A DNA stretch of 33,969 bases from an uncultured Erysipelotrichaceae bacterium (GCA_900314585.1 OMVV01000010.1:1-33969); one strand, 5' to 3'; positions 1 through 8,364 are shown, counted from the first letter of the stretch. A program made the numbers and translations. The notes: generated from the letters alone by a model not told the origin.

Positions 1-326
1 GAAGCAATACGAATAGAAAAAGAAATTGATTTATCATCGTTAACTCTTACAACAGAGGTGTGTTCAGCGTTGATTCTATATCTCGACACCGAAACATCTA
101 AGGTTGGAACTGAAAACGAGAATTGTCGTTCCGATAGATTAGCGATTTGTCTAATAAAATCCATCGCCTCTTCTTTCTTGACTTCAAAATCAGCTTTCTT
201 TCTGCCTAAAAGATTATCCATATAAAATATGGCTACCCCGTTATAAGAAATATCTGTGACTGAAGGCATTTCTAGTAACGGCTTTAGAAAAGAATTCTCA
301 ATATATTCAACTAATTTCTGGTTCAT
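1..326 (-). CDS. VirB11/TadA (CpaF)-type secretion ATPase, N-terminal part (cut by window edge)
   Basis: About 108 residues from an ATG at 326 run off the window edge. The stretch reading VTDISYNGVAIFYMDN is the typical start of type II/IV secretion ATPases of the CpaF/TadA/VirB11 group (pattern 'VTDIxxNG'), which power pilus assembly or substrate export at the cytoplasmic face. The Walker A and B motifs lie beyond the window. The gene overlaps the end of the preceding pilin-like gene by 20 nt, and the whole unit is read leftward, so the ATPase is probably translationally coupled to it. Family by recognition of the N-domain only; the exact subfamily (Tad, competence or other) is not decidable here. 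Confidence 0.72.
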   Translation of the reverse strand, partial: MNQKLVEYIENSFLKPLLEMPSVTDISYNGVAIFYMDNLLGRKKADFEVKKEEAMDFIRQIANLSERQFSFSVPTLDVSVSRYRINAEHTSVVRVNDDKSISFSIRIA

Positions 327-714
327 TTTCAGCATTGATATAAAAGTCCCTGGCTTTTGAATAATGGAATAAGTAATTGATTTCACATTCAAGCGATATC
401 CTGACTGCTTTGCAGTAGTTACTTAGACAAGCTTCTCCTGTGTCGTGATCAAAATAATAAATTGAAGCTTCATAATGAGTGACGTAACGAGTTAAGTTTT
501 CTTCTAAATATTCGGTGACATAACTCTCTAATGTTTCTTTTAAGTAATACGGTTCGACTGGCTTTCCTTCTTCATCTACATAGACAACACTTGATTCAAA
601 GATGCCACGATGCATCGATAAAAAGGTTCGATTCACTCCCGAAAGATTCATCGCTCCAAAGGAGAGGGTGACCATCAAAGAGAAGATTATGGAAAAGAAA
701 ACTAGGTTCATCAT
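307..714 (-). CDS. Small membrane-anchored protein, possible pseudopilin (TadE-like)
   Basis: 135 aa with one N-terminal hydrophobic helix (about residues 3-22) followed by a polar, presumably extracellular domain with two cysteines (about residues 95 and 101). Size, topology and position directly before a CpaF/TadA-type ATPase suggest a minor pilin or TadE-like pseudopilin. No classical prepilin cleavage motif (GxxxxE) is visible, so this is inferred from context. The start overlaps the stop of the upstream gene (TGATG), implying coupled translation. A second ATG follows immediately; either could be used. Confidence 0.5.
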   Translation of the reverse strand: MMNLVFFSIIFSLMVTLSFGAMNLSGVNRTFLSMHRGIFESSVVYVDEEGKPVEPYYLKETLESYVTEYLEENLTRYVTHYEASIYYFDHDTGEACLSNYCKAVRISLECEINYLFHYSKARDFYINAENEPEIS

Positions 715-1751
715 CAGTGTGAAATCCTCGTTCCGTTATTAATATTTGGTTCGGCTTCGTTGGTTCTGATGCAATAAAGTGAATCAAGACAATTCCCAAC
801 TTGTGGCTTGCCAATTGTGACTGGGAAAAGATATTCGATCCAAGTTTCATTTCCACCAAGCCCTCTGAATGAGTAACGGAAAGTAAATGAATCTCCATCT
901 TTACAAGTAAGTGGGAAATAGATTTTATTTGTTTGAATGTAGCCTTCTTCTTTCGTCGATGACATTTTCAATGTCTTTGGATTAACATACATCGGAGTTT
1001 CACTTTCAAATACTTTAGTGTTTAGCCTAACTGGTGAAACATCTTTTAATTCGATAACTCGATAATTAAGAGACGGAATCGATTGACCTAAATCTGAAAA
1101 CGCACCTGTCGTGTCTTTTATAAAGAGCGTAACCCTATCAAAATGAAAGAATGATCGATCACCGCCCTCGTATGAAAGAGAAAATGGCATGATGTCGATT
1201 GGGGTGTAATTATCAAGATAATATTCCTTTTTACAGTTTTTAAAAATCCATGATTCAGAGATGTATTGCACACCTCCATGATATGTATAAAAAGATAATG
1301 TCTGGGGAGAAGTTACAGTTTGATTCTCTTCGGAAATTGTTTCTTTGTGATATTGATAATCTTTAATGTTTACACTAACTTGGTCGTTACCAAACTCTGA
1401 ATACATGCGAAACATAAACATGTTCTTATGCATATTGAGATTGGAATGAGTTTGTTTGTAATCATAGACAATTGAGACGGCTTTCGTGTTTCTTTCGAAA
1501 GATATGATTTCCTTACCTGCCATATAAACATCATTAACTGCGTAAATCTTCAAGGTTGACGGAGCGGCTTTTTCTAACGAATATTTGATGAACATCTTTG
1601 ATGTATATCCGGTTGGACGGAGTGGTTCGATATAAACCATTTCAATCTCATTTTGATATTCATAATAATTCGTATCTGGATTAACGGGCGTAAGCGGCGT
1701 GAAAGATGCGAGTAAAGGAACTGTTGCTATAAGCAAAGATAGTCTTTTCAT
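714..1751 (-). CDS. Secreted protein of unknown function in a pilus/secretion-like operon
   Basis: 345 aa starting with a basic n-region (MKRL) and a hydrophobic core ending near residue 18-22, a plausible Sec signal peptide. The remainder is rich in Tyr, Thr and Ser and looks beta-rich, with no family I recognise and no further membrane span. It starts with a 4-nt ATGA overlap to the 109-aa gene and ends in a TGATG overlap with the pilin-like gene, so it belongs to the same transcript as the ATPase. An exported structural or adhesin component is plausible but inferred only from context. Confidence 0.5.
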   Translation of the reverse strand: MKRLSLLIATVPLLASFTPLTPVNPDTNYYEYQNEIEMVYIEPLRPTGYTSKMFIKYSLEKAAPSTLKIYAVNDVYMAGKEIISFERNTKAVSIVYDYKQTHSNLNMHKNMFMFRMYSEFGNDQVSVNIKDYQYHKETISEENQTVTSPQTLSFYTYHGGVQYISESWIFKNCKKEYYLDNYTPIDIMPFSLSYEGGDRSFFHFDRVTLFIKDTTGAFSDLGQSIPSLNYRVIELKDVSPVRLNTKVFESETPMYVNPKTLKMSSTKEEGYIQTNKIYFPLTCKDGDSFTFRYSFRGLGGNETWIEYLFPVTIGKPQVGNCLDSLYCIRTNEAEPNINNGTRISH

Positions 1752-2077
1752 TGTGAATAAATCTCCATGAAGTTTTTCACTGCGATGTAGCGACGGCGAT
1801 AATAAGTTGATTTAGAAAACTTCTTTACCCACCAACGCGGATTATATTTAAGTGAGAAAAACTCACTCATAATTAACTCGCGATCATCTTTTTTAAGTTC
1901 TTTTAATACTCTTTTGACGTTGCGAATGTATTTAACTGCTTCGGTAAATGGTTTATGAGATTTGCTCGATAAACCAATTTGAATCCTCGGATGATAAAGA
2001 TAATCGTTGTAGCGAGTAGCAATCAAAACCATATCTTCAAATCTTCTCAAGGAATTGTCTTTCGAATTTCGGCCCAT
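1748..2077 (-). CDS. Small basic protein, possible ArpU / MG284-MPN403-like regulator
   Basis: 109 aa, strongly basic, with a C-terminal segment (SKSTYYRRRYIAVKNFMEI) that looks like the recognition part of a sigma-region-4 or ArpU-like HTH. It faintly recalls the MG284/MPN403 family of Mollicutes; this is from memory and uncertain. It is first in a four-gene leftward unit and has a good SD (AAAGGAG, 5 nt before the ATG). A first-gene DNA-binding protein could control the unit. Divergent from the guanylate kinase-like gene across a 126-bp intergenic region. Confidence 0.4.
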   Translation of the reverse strand: MGRNSKDNSLRRFEDMVLIATRYNDYLYHPRIQIGLSSKSHKPFTEAVKYIRNVKRVLKELKKDDRELIMSEFFSLKYNPRWWVKKFSKSTYYRRRYIAVKNFMEIYSQ

Positions 2078-2191
2078 AACTTGCTCCTTTCACATAAATG
2101 CTTTTACCAATAGATACTCATCAAGAAGGTCAAAATGTTCGAAAAATCTGAAAAATTTTTAAAAGCAATTTTTTTATATTTGTGAAACTAA

Positions 2192-2197
2192 TATAAT
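2192..2197 (+). promoter_or_regulatory. -10 box of a probable leaderless transcript
   Basis: A perfect TATAAT lies about 6-7 nt before the ATG of the guanylate kinase-like gene and no SD is present. With normal -10 to start-site spacing, transcription would begin at or next to the start codon. The -35 region is only a T-rich stretch. The exact hexamer position may be off by one or two bases. Confidence 0.5.
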
Positions 2198-2203
2198 ATT
2201 TAC

Positions 2204-2737
2204 ATGATTATTTTGTGTGGAGCCTCCGCCAGCGGAAAGACAGTTACCGCCTTAGAACTCCAAAGAAAATACGGATTAAGTAAGGCCGTTACCACCACAA
2301 CTAGAGAAAAACGCGTTGGTGAAAGTGATGGGGTGGAATACTTTTTTATTTCCAAAGAAGAATTCCAAAAACGCTTAAAAGAAAACAAATTCGTTGAATC
2401 ATCTTTATATAACAATAATTACTATGGTTGTGGCATTGATCAAGTTGCTGACGACAAAGTCGTTGTCCTTGATCCAAATGGTCTCCACTCCTTTCAAAAG
2501 TTAAAAAATAAAAACATCGTAACATTTCTTCTTCTTGCCGATGAAAATACTCGTCGCAAAAGAATGTCACTTCGTGGTGATAAAAAAGAAAACATCGAAC
2601 AAAGAATCACAAACGATGTTGTCGATTTTTCTAACGAGAAGATTGGTAAAGTTGACTTTGTCATTAAGACAACTGATAAAACAATTGAACAAACAGCAGA
2701 TGAAATATATCGCTGCTATAAAAAGAAAATCGGCTAG
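2204..2737 (+). CDS. Guanylate kinase-like protein
   Basis: 177 aa. A P-loop (GASASGKT, residues 6-13) opens the protein, followed by the guanylate kinase pattern TTTREKRVGESDGVEYFF (GMP-binding region), an acidic 'VESSLYNNNYYG' segment, and a lid-like R-rich stretch near residues 118-136. These match guanylate kinase (ATP + GMP to ADP + GDP), cytoplasmic. The protein is shorter than typical Gmk (about 190-210 aa) and its P-loop is GASASGKT rather than GPSGVGK, so it may be a divergent main Gmk or a paralogue. It has no SD and appears leaderless. It converges on the SDR gene, overlapping it by 4 nt at the 3' ends. Confidence 0.75.
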   Translation: MIILCGASASGKTVTALELQRKYGLSKAVTTTTREKRVGESDGVEYFFISKEEFQKRLKENKFVESSLYNNNYYGCGIDQVADDKVVVLDPNGLHSFQKLKNKNIVTFLLLADENTRRKRMSLRGDKKENIEQRITNDVVDFSNEKIGKVDFVIKTTDKTIEQTADEIYRCYKKKIG

Positions 2738-3630
2738 TTACCGATTATCTTAGCTGAGACGAGTTCAAGCGACTCGTTTTTTATTTTATCTAACTTCTTA
2801 AATCCAACGTGCGGATAACCAATGTAATGAAGCAGGCCACCCGGATAAATAAAGTTGATATCTTCTATGCCAGTTTTAGTCGCACTAACAAGCGAACATA
2901 ACGATGATTTTTCGGCTGGATTTGCGAATGTTTTTATAACCCTATCCCCCACCACTTTAAACCACCATTTAAATGAAGTTGAATCAGACTTAATAATATT
3001 GGTTTTTGCAATGCCTGGATGAGTTAAAATTACTTCAAGATTTGGATATTTTATTCGTAAATTGCCGGCAAAATTATAAATCATCTGCTTTGAAACGTTA
3101 TATGTTCTATTCGGTTTATTCTTAACGATGGTGAGATATTTTTCGAAGTGTTTTGTCTTGCCAAAAACTCTCACTAAAGATGAGGTTAAAACCACACGGG
3201 AAATCTTCCCGTTTCTAAATGATGAATCTAGTTTATGTGCGAGATAATAAACACCCAAATAATTTGTACCGATTGTAAGAGGATAACCATCAACAGTTAC
3301 CTTATCGTTTCTTGGGTGAAAGATAGCGGCGTTCATCACCAAACAATCGATCTTTCGATCTTTAATTTTATTTGCGAATTCTTCGATTGAAGAGAAATCG
3401 GCTTGATCATAACGAAGAATTTCTAACTTTGCATTTGGAACTTCTTTTAAGATTTCTTCTTTAACCTTGTTAGCTTTATCTATATTTCGGACAGCCATAA
3501 TGACGGTAGCGTCTAAATAAGCGAGCTGCTTAGTTAAAGCTAAACCAATACCGGCAGTCGCTCCAGTAACAGCAAAAGTTTTGCCACTTTGTTTAGCGAT
3601 ATTCTTATCAATATATTTTATATATTTCAT
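2734..3630 (-). CDS. Short-chain dehydrogenase/reductase (SDR)
   Basis: 298 aa. The NAD(P) motif TGATAGIG (residues 22-29), the NAA motif (100-102), a catalytic Ser in TSSLV (about 150) and YNVSK (Tyr177/Lys181) form a complete SDR catalytic set. The domain layout resembles retinol-dehydrogenase/WW-oxidoreductase-like SDRs that act on lipophilic alcohols or ketones; the substrate is unknown. The start codon overlaps the stop of the upstream CorC-type gene (ATGA), and there is no SD of its own, so translation likely depends on coupling. Third gene of the unit 5893-2734. Confidence 0.85.
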   Translation of the reverse strand: MKYIKYIDKNIAKQSGKTFAVTGATAGIGLALTKQLAYLDATVIMAVRNIDKANKVKEEILKEVPNAKLEILRYDQADFSSIEEFANKIKDRKIDCLVMNAAIFHPRNDKVTVDGYPLTIGTNYLGVYYLAHKLDSSFRNGKISRVVLTSSLVRVFGKTKHFEKYLTIVKNKPNRTYNVSKQMIYNFAGNLRIKYPNLEVILTHPGIAKTNIIKSDSTSFKWWFKVVGDRVIKTFANPAEKSSLCSLVSATKTGIEDINFIYPGGLLHYIGYPHVGFKKLDKIKNESLELVSAKIIGN

Positions 3631-4883
3631 CGTTGTTTTTTACGGCCAACTTTAACGATGACTTTTTCAACAGTAAATTCAGTAACATCTGTGACTTCGA
3701 CAGTTAAGTTTTCGTATTTAAAGTGATCGCCAACTTTCGCAAAGCGATGGAGTTGATCAAGGACCCAACCACCAACAGTTGTGTAGTCAACATCAGTAGG
3801 TAATTGAACTTTCACTAAATCAAAGAAGTCTTCAATGTTAAGCGAGCCATCAACTAAATATTGATTGCGTTTAATCTTACGATAAGATTCTTGAATCTTA
3901 TCAGTTTCATCCCACATCTCACCGACGAGTTCTTCTAAGATATCTTCCATCGTTAATAAACCATCTGTACCACCGAATTCATCTTTAACGATAACAACAT
4001 GGTTCTTATTGGTTTTCATCAACTTAAGGATTTCCGAAATACCCATTGAACGTGGAACGAATTGAGCGTCATACATGATCGCTGAAAGACTAATTGGTTT
4101 AGAAGCAAGCATACTTCTTAGAAGTGATTTAGTTGGAAGCATGCCGACGATATTATCGATATTTCCTTTATATACAGGAATACGGGAATGTTTAAAGATT
4201 TCGTCATTATGGATGAGCTTATTAATATTGATATTAATATCCACTGCAAAGATATCAACACGTGGAGTCATAATTTCATATGCTTCAGTTTCTTTAAAGG
4301 CAATCGCGGATTTAAGAAGTTCACTTTGATCTTCATCGATGACACCTTCTTCTTCAATTGATTCCACCATTTCTTCAAGTTCTTCATCACTTATCGCTGT
4401 ATCGCTTTTCTTTGAAATAAAGATTGAGGCAATAAGTTTTCCTAAATGAGAAGTGACATAGATAAATGGGAAGAAAATCCATTGTAAAAATTTAACTGGA
4501 TAGGCAAATAGCTTTGCTAAATGATATGAATATGTTCGACCGATGATCTTTGGAAGGATTTCGCCGAAGAGAAGAATGATAACAACTAGTATCGCTGGAG
4601 CAACACTGGCGGCTAAATCACTATCCGCAAACAATAGTCTCACCAAAACAACAAGAAGTGATGAGGCAGCGATATTAACCAAGTTATTGCTGAAAAGAAT
4701 GGTCGTAATGGTCGTGTTATATCTTTCGGCGTGTCTTAAAGCGAGCTTAGCGGCTTTCGATTTACGAGCTTCCTTTTTTAAACGAAGTTGATTTACGCAT
4801 GCGTAAACCATATCAGAGCAGGAGAATAAGCCTGATAAGACGATGAGTAATGCGATAGCGATAATCAAAGCGACTACCATCAT
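3627..4883 (-). CDS. CNNM/CorC (HlyC) family membrane protein with DUF21, CBS pair and CorC domain
   Basis: 418 aa. Residues about 1-165 hold a DUF21 (CNNM) membrane domain with 3-4 hydrophobic helices, about 190-330 a CBS pair (with the family signature LTMEDILEELVGEMWDE), and about 340-412 the CorC_HlyC C-terminal domain. Members bind nucleotides through the CBS domains and are linked to Mg2+/divalent cation export or homeostasis; older 'hemolysin' names are misleading. A SD (AAAGGAG) sits 4 nt before the first ATG and 7 nt before a second adjacent ATG. Overlaps the upstream paralogue by 4 nt. Confidence 0.9.
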   Translation of the reverse strand: MMVVALIIAIALLIVLSGLFSCSDMVYACVNQLRLKKEARKSKAAKLALRHAERYNTTITTILFSNNLVNIAASSLLVVLVRLLFADSDLAASVAPAILVVIILLFGEILPKIIGRTYSYHLAKLFAYPVKFLQWIFFPFIYVTSHLGKLIASIFISKKSDTAISDEELEEMVESIEEEGVIDEDQSELLKSAIAFKETEAYEIMTPRVDIFAVDINININKLIHNDEIFKHSRIPVYKGNIDNIVGMLPTKSLLRSMLASKPISLSAIMYDAQFVPRSMGISEILKLMKTNKNHVVIVKDEFGGTDGLLTMEDILEELVGEMWDETDKIQESYRKIKRNQYLVDGSLNIEDFFDLVKVQLPTDVDYTTVGGWVLDQLHRFAKVGDHFKYENLTVEVTDVTEFTVEKVIVKVGRKKQR

Positions 4884-5893
4884 TTCACTCCTTTAAGAGG
4901 CTCGGCAATCTTACCAACGAGCTCTTCTAAAACGTCTTCCATGGTAATAAGACCAACAACCTTATCTTCGTTTTTAACAATCGCGATATGGGTGTGATGT
5001 TTTTTAAAGCCTTCAAGCATATCGTCTAATTTAATCTTTGTCGTGACAAAATATGGTTTTTGCAATGAAGATAAAACCGGGAAGTTTGGATTTTCCAAAT
5101 ATTTCTTAATATATGTTTTTACGTGCAAAATGCCGATAATTTTATCGATTGAGCCATAGCAAACTGGAATGCGCGTAAACTGAGTTGAAAGGATCGCATC
5201 ATTAAGTTTATCTTTGCTTAAACCTTTAACGTCGATATAGAAAATCTTGTTTCTTTTTGTGAGAACTTCTTTAACGCTTGTGTCGGTAAAATCTAAAGAA
5301 GCATAAATAATATCGGATTCATTTTCTTCAATTAAATCTTTCTTTTCTAAGTCTTCAACGACATTAGTGAAGTCTTCTTCTGACATCACTGTGTCTGGTT
5401 TGGCTCTGAATAGTTTTGAGACCAAAGTGGTAATTAAAGAAAATAAATATATTAATGGAAATAATAAATAATATAAGCCTGTTGCGATATAGACGTTATT
5501 AGAGGCAACTTTTTCTGGCATTGCTCTAGCAATCATCTTTGGAACCATATCGCAGAAAATATAAACGATAACGGCCATAATCGCCGTGGAAATCAAAGAG
5601 ACAATCGTTTCCGATTGAATCATGGAAAAGATTTGGAAGAATAAAATAGCGGAGATGGATGAAATAACAACACTAGAGATGTTATAGCCAAGTAAGGCCA
5701 TAATTAAAGTGCGATCAAAACGCTCATGGGTTTTGAGGATTAACTTAGCTTTTTTATTTCCTTCATCCGCTTGAACACGGATTTTAAATTTATTTAAACA
5801 GGCGAATGCTGTTTCGGTTGATGAGCAAAACGCAGACAATACTATTAATATGACTATAATTCCAAGATATAGCCACGAGAGCGGATCATCCAT
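4880..5893 (-). CDS. CNNM/DUF21-CBS membrane protein lacking the CorC domain
   Basis: 337 aa, a paralogue of the next gene. The DUF21 membrane domain spans about residues 5-165 (with a SSTETAFAC motif near 24-32 typical of CNNM proteins) and a CBS pair about 190-330 ending in LITMEDVLEELVGKI. The protein stops right after the CBS pair, so the CorC_HlyC domain of its neighbour is absent. Adjacent, overlapping paralogues suggest a heterodimer, as CNNM/CorC proteins dimerise; this is inference. First gene of the unit; a GGAG lies about 12 nt before the ATG, rather far. Confidence 0.88.
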   Translation of the reverse strand: MDDPLSWLYLGIIVILIVLSAFCSSTETAFACLNKFKIRVQADEGNKKAKLILKTHERFDRTLIMALLGYNISSVVISSISAILFFQIFSMIQSETIVSLISTAIMAVIVYIFCDMVPKMIARAMPEKVASNNVYIATGLYYLLFPLIYLFSLITTLVSKLFRAKPDTVMSEEDFTNVVEDLEKKDLIEENESDIIYASLDFTDTSVKEVLTKRNKIFYIDVKGLSKDKLNDAILSTQFTRIPVCYGSIDKIIGILHVKTYIKKYLENPNFPVLSSLQKPYFVTTKIKLDDMLEGFKKHHTHIAIVKNEDKVVGLITMEDVLEELVGKIAEPLKGVK

Positions 5894-5944
5894 TAACTAA
5901 ATATTCTCCTAACAAGATATGATTCTATCATAACTATTTGATAA

Positions 5945-5976
5945 CATAAAGGAGAACCGAATGATTCTCCTTTATG
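5945..5976 (-). terminator. 12-bp stem hairpin between convergent-side gene ends
   Basis: CATAAAGGAGAA pairs with TTCTCCTTTATG around an 8-nt loop. It lies downstream of the 173-aa gene (stop at 6001) and upstream of the CNNM unit. There is no long T-tract on the minus strand, so termination efficiency is uncertain. Confidence 0.5.
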
Positions 5977-6000
5977 AATTGATTTTTAAGAACAAAGTTC

Positions 6001-6522
6001 TTAGATTTCTTTAACCCAGTTGTGAGGAACAACTTCGCCTTGGACAAGGCCATCTTTAGCCATAGCATCGGCAACGAGTTGTTTAGCTCTACGGAGTGAA
6101 AGTTCGGATTTAACTTTGAAGACAAGAGGAATTTCGCGATAGATACCTTTGTGACCCGCATCGGCAAGTGGCATCTTGCTGTCTTTGTAATCCTTTGGAT
6201 TAAGAGCGAAGTAAAGTTTTAATGATTTACCCGCAATGGTGATTTTGACATATGTCTTGGTGTGTAATCTAAATGTATCACCGCTATTGGAGATACGGGA
6301 TTTGACACCATAAGCAAGAATATCGCTCTTAAGTTCGTTGAAGTGTTGCTTCATAACTGGATCAGCAGCGTGAATTCTTGTTTCAAAAGGAACACGGATA
6401 ATTTTAGCAGCCGGCTCTTTGCGAGGAGCTGGTTTTTCTTCCTCATAGCTTGGATGTTTTCCTTTAAACATGCCAAGTTCGTTAATCATCTTATTATAAT
6501 AAGCTTCATCGTATTTACGCAT
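6001..6522 (-). CDS. Small soluble protein sharing the YYxxMxxELGMFK motif with its neighbour
   Basis: 173 aa. The N-terminus (residues 5-20) reads as one copy of the repeat found about ten times in the upstream gene's product (AYYNKMINELGMFK). After a Pro/Lys/Glu linker (about 25-40), residues about 45-170 form a domain with 'TYVKITIAGKSLKLYFALNP' and a following K-rich part; this domain recurs in uncharacterised proteins of Bacillota, from memory. No membrane segment. A strong SD (AAGGAG) precedes the ATG, and only 12 nt separate it from the upstream stop, so both genes are co-transcribed. Function unknown; a partner or adaptor of the repeat-bearing membrane protein is a reasonable guess. 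Confidence 0.6.
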   Translation of the reverse strand: MRKYDEAYYNKMINELGMFKGKHPSYEEEKPAPRKEPAAKIIRVPFETRIHAADPVMKQHFNELKSDILAYGVKSRISNSGDTFRLHTKTYVKITIAGKSLKLYFALNPKDYKDSKMPLADAGHKGIYREIPLVFKVKSELSLRRAKQLVADAMAKDGLVQGEVVPHNWVKEI

Positions 6523-6534
6523 TTTTAAATCTCC

Positions 6535-8223
6535 TTATTCGTCATCGCTTTCAGAGCGTTTCTTGAAGACCTTAAGGTCTTTTTTCATTCTGTCGTAATA
6601 ACCATCATTGATGGCGGTGCGGCGTTTTAAGTGTTCGACCGCTTCGCTGTTATCTTTAGGTTCGACCTTTTTGAACATACCAAGTTCATTGCGAACTCTT
6701 TCATGATAATGTTCATCGGATTCGACTTCTTCGACAGGTTCTTTCTTTGGCTCTTCGTGTAAGCATGGAAGTTCTTTCGCTAAACGAACACGATATGCTA
6801 ATGCAGATTCTTCTTTAGCGAGTCTAACTTCTTCGTGAAGAACTGGAAGTTCTTTTTTTACTTTTTTGTAATATTCTTCAGGATCTTCAACAGGTTCAGG
6901 TTCGACTTCCTTGAACATGCCAAGTTCTCTGATAACTGCACGATAATATGCATTTTCATCGACTGGTTCTGGCTTTGGCGCATTAGCGAGTTCCTTGATG
7001 ACGTCAGAATAGTATTTACTGTCATCTGGTTTCTTCGCTTTTGCGAGTTCTTTCATGACATCGTCATAATATTTAGAATCGTCGACTGGTTCTGGTTTCT
7101 TTTCAGCTTTTGCGAGTTCCTTCATGACGTCAGTGTAATACTTGCCATCATCTGGTTTCTTCGCACGAGCGAGTTCTGCCATAACGTCTTCGTAATATTT
7201 ATCGTCACTAACAGGTTCTTCATTGAAGATGCCAAGATGTCTCTTGACTTCTTTATAGTATTCTTCATCATCTTCGACTTCGTCGAGATCAAAGACTGGA
7301 AGATTTTTCTTGAGTTCAGCATAGTAAGCTTCCTCTTCATCTTCTGGAAGTGGAATACCATGTTTACGGCAAAGTTCTTCGTATTCTTTTTCACGTGAAG
7401 GTTTGCCTGATTCGTACTCGACATAAGCAATGAGACGATCCTCTTGTTCTTGTCTAGCACGTTCTTCAGCTTCAGCTTGTTCGCGAGCAAGTCTTTCTTC
7501 TTCGGTTTCGACTGGTGCGGCTGCTGGAGCTTCTTCGACTTCCTCCTCGACTTCTTCAGCTTCGACTGGGACTTCGACAACTTTGCCTTCGCTACCCATT
7601 GCATAAGCAGAGAAGAGTGGAAGTAACATACCAACGGCGCCAACAAAGCCCATGCTAAGCATGGCAACCATTGAGAAGATCCATGCGACTGGATTGTTAA
7701 ATAATGGAATGCCACCATCTTTTGCGGTAACTTCAATAACTTTACCATCGGCACCTTTGAATTTACCAGTGATGTTTGAATATTTATTCAAAATATCACG
7801 GAAGACAAATTGATCAACATTTTTGCTGCCGCTTGCACCGACGATAGTACGAGCAGGAACTAAAGTGTAAGCACTGGTGAAGATTGCGACGCCTGCAAAC
7901 ATAATTGCTGCGCAACCCCATAAAATGAGTTTTTTAGGTTTTTTCTTAATAATGATAAACACTAACCAAACGATCAAGAATAAGCCTAAGACACCACCAA
8001 CACCGAGAATTAAGTCGTACTTAATACTACGGAAGTTGAAACTGATCATAGCTTTAGCGGCTTCGACAAATAATTCGCCTGGCTTATAAGCAGGACCGAA
8101 TAAATCACCACCGTTAGCGTCATTGATCGTAGGGATTAAGAAAAATAATGCTACTGCAATTACGAAGAAAGCTGCAATAACAATGGTAAGAATCAAATCA
8201 CCACGATTTTTACTTTTTTTCAT
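6535..8223 (-). CDS. Membrane protein with a long acidic C-terminal YYxxVxxEL repeat domain
   Basis: 562 aa. Four hydrophobic helices lie at about residues 8-30, 68-92, 97-120 and 180-212. A Glu-rich coiled-coil-like stretch follows (about 215-270). From about 275 to 550 roughly ten degenerate repeats of 22-30 residues each carry a YYxxV(M/I)xEL(A/G)xxK core (for example SKYYDDVMKELAKAKKP), separated by Pro/Asp/Glu linkers. The tail is therefore cytoplasmic-type, charged and multivalent. A good SD (AGGAGG, 7 nt) and a sigma-A-type promoter precede the gene. I do not recognise the family; the architecture suggests a membrane-bound scaffold. The downstream gene carries one copy of the motif. 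Confidence 0.65.
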   Translation of the reverse strand: MKKSKNRGDLILTIVIAAFFVIAVALFFLIPTINDANGGDLFGPAYKPGELFVEAAKAMISFNFRSIKYDLILGVGGVLGLFLIVWLVFIIIKKKPKKLILWGCAAIMFAGVAIFTSAYTLVPARTIVGASGSKNVDQFVFRDILNKYSNITGKFKGADGKVIEVTAKDGGIPLFNNPVAWIFSMVAMLSMGFVGAVGMLLPLFSAYAMGSEGKVVEVPVEAEEVEEEVEEAPAAAPVETEEERLAREQAEAEERARQEQEDRLIAYVEYESGKPSREKEYEELCRKHGIPLPEDEEEAYYAELKKNLPVFDLDEVEDDEEYYKEVKRHLGIFNEEPVSDDKYYEDVMAELARAKKPDDGKYYTDVMKELAKAEKKPEPVDDSKYYDDVMKELAKAKKPDDSKYYSDVIKELANAPKPEPVDENAYYRAVIRELGMFKEVEPEPVEDPEEYYKKVKKELPVLHEEVRLAKEESALAYRVRLAKELPCLHEEPKKEPVEEVESDEHYHERVRNELGMFKKVEPKDNSEAVEHLKRRTAINDGYYDRMKKDLKVFKKRSESDDE

Positions 8224-8252
8224 CGGATTTCCTCCTAAGTTAGTTTTATTGT

Positions 8253-8281
8253 ATTACAATAGCAAATAAATATCAAAACAA
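8253..8281 (-). promoter_or_regulatory. Sigma-A-type promoter of the repeat-protein operon
   Basis: On the minus strand TTGTTT (8281-8276) and TGTAAT (8258-8253) are separated by 17 bp, with the AGGAGG SD and ATG (8223) about 20-30 bp further on. Confidence 0.6.
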
Positions 8282-8332
8282 TTTTGAAAAAATCCCTAGC
8301 AAAACCCCCATATTTTGAGATTTTGGAGAGTT

Positions 8333-8349
8333 AAAGACCTTTGGTCTTT
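8333..8349. terminator. 7-bp hairpin AAAGACC/GGTCTTT
   Basis: AAAGACC-TTT-GGTCTTT followed on the plus strand by ATTTTG. It lies between the DUF2779 gene and the promoter of the repeat-protein operon. The orientation of the T-rich side does not match the flanking minus-strand genes, so its role as a terminator is doubtful. Confidence 0.35.
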
Positions 8350-8364
8350 ATTTTGTAATATTTA

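Noticed and set aside
2718-2752. Hairpin AATCGG/CCGATT at the convergent ends of the guanylate kinase-like and SDR genes
   Set aside because: Only six pairs and no T-tract on either strand; too weak to call a terminator.
6835-7398. Long plus-strand open frame across the repeat protein (187 aa, Phe-rich)
   Set aside because: It is the antisense of the Glu/Lys-rich repeats (GAA/AAG read as TTC/CTT), explaining its Phe richness and length.
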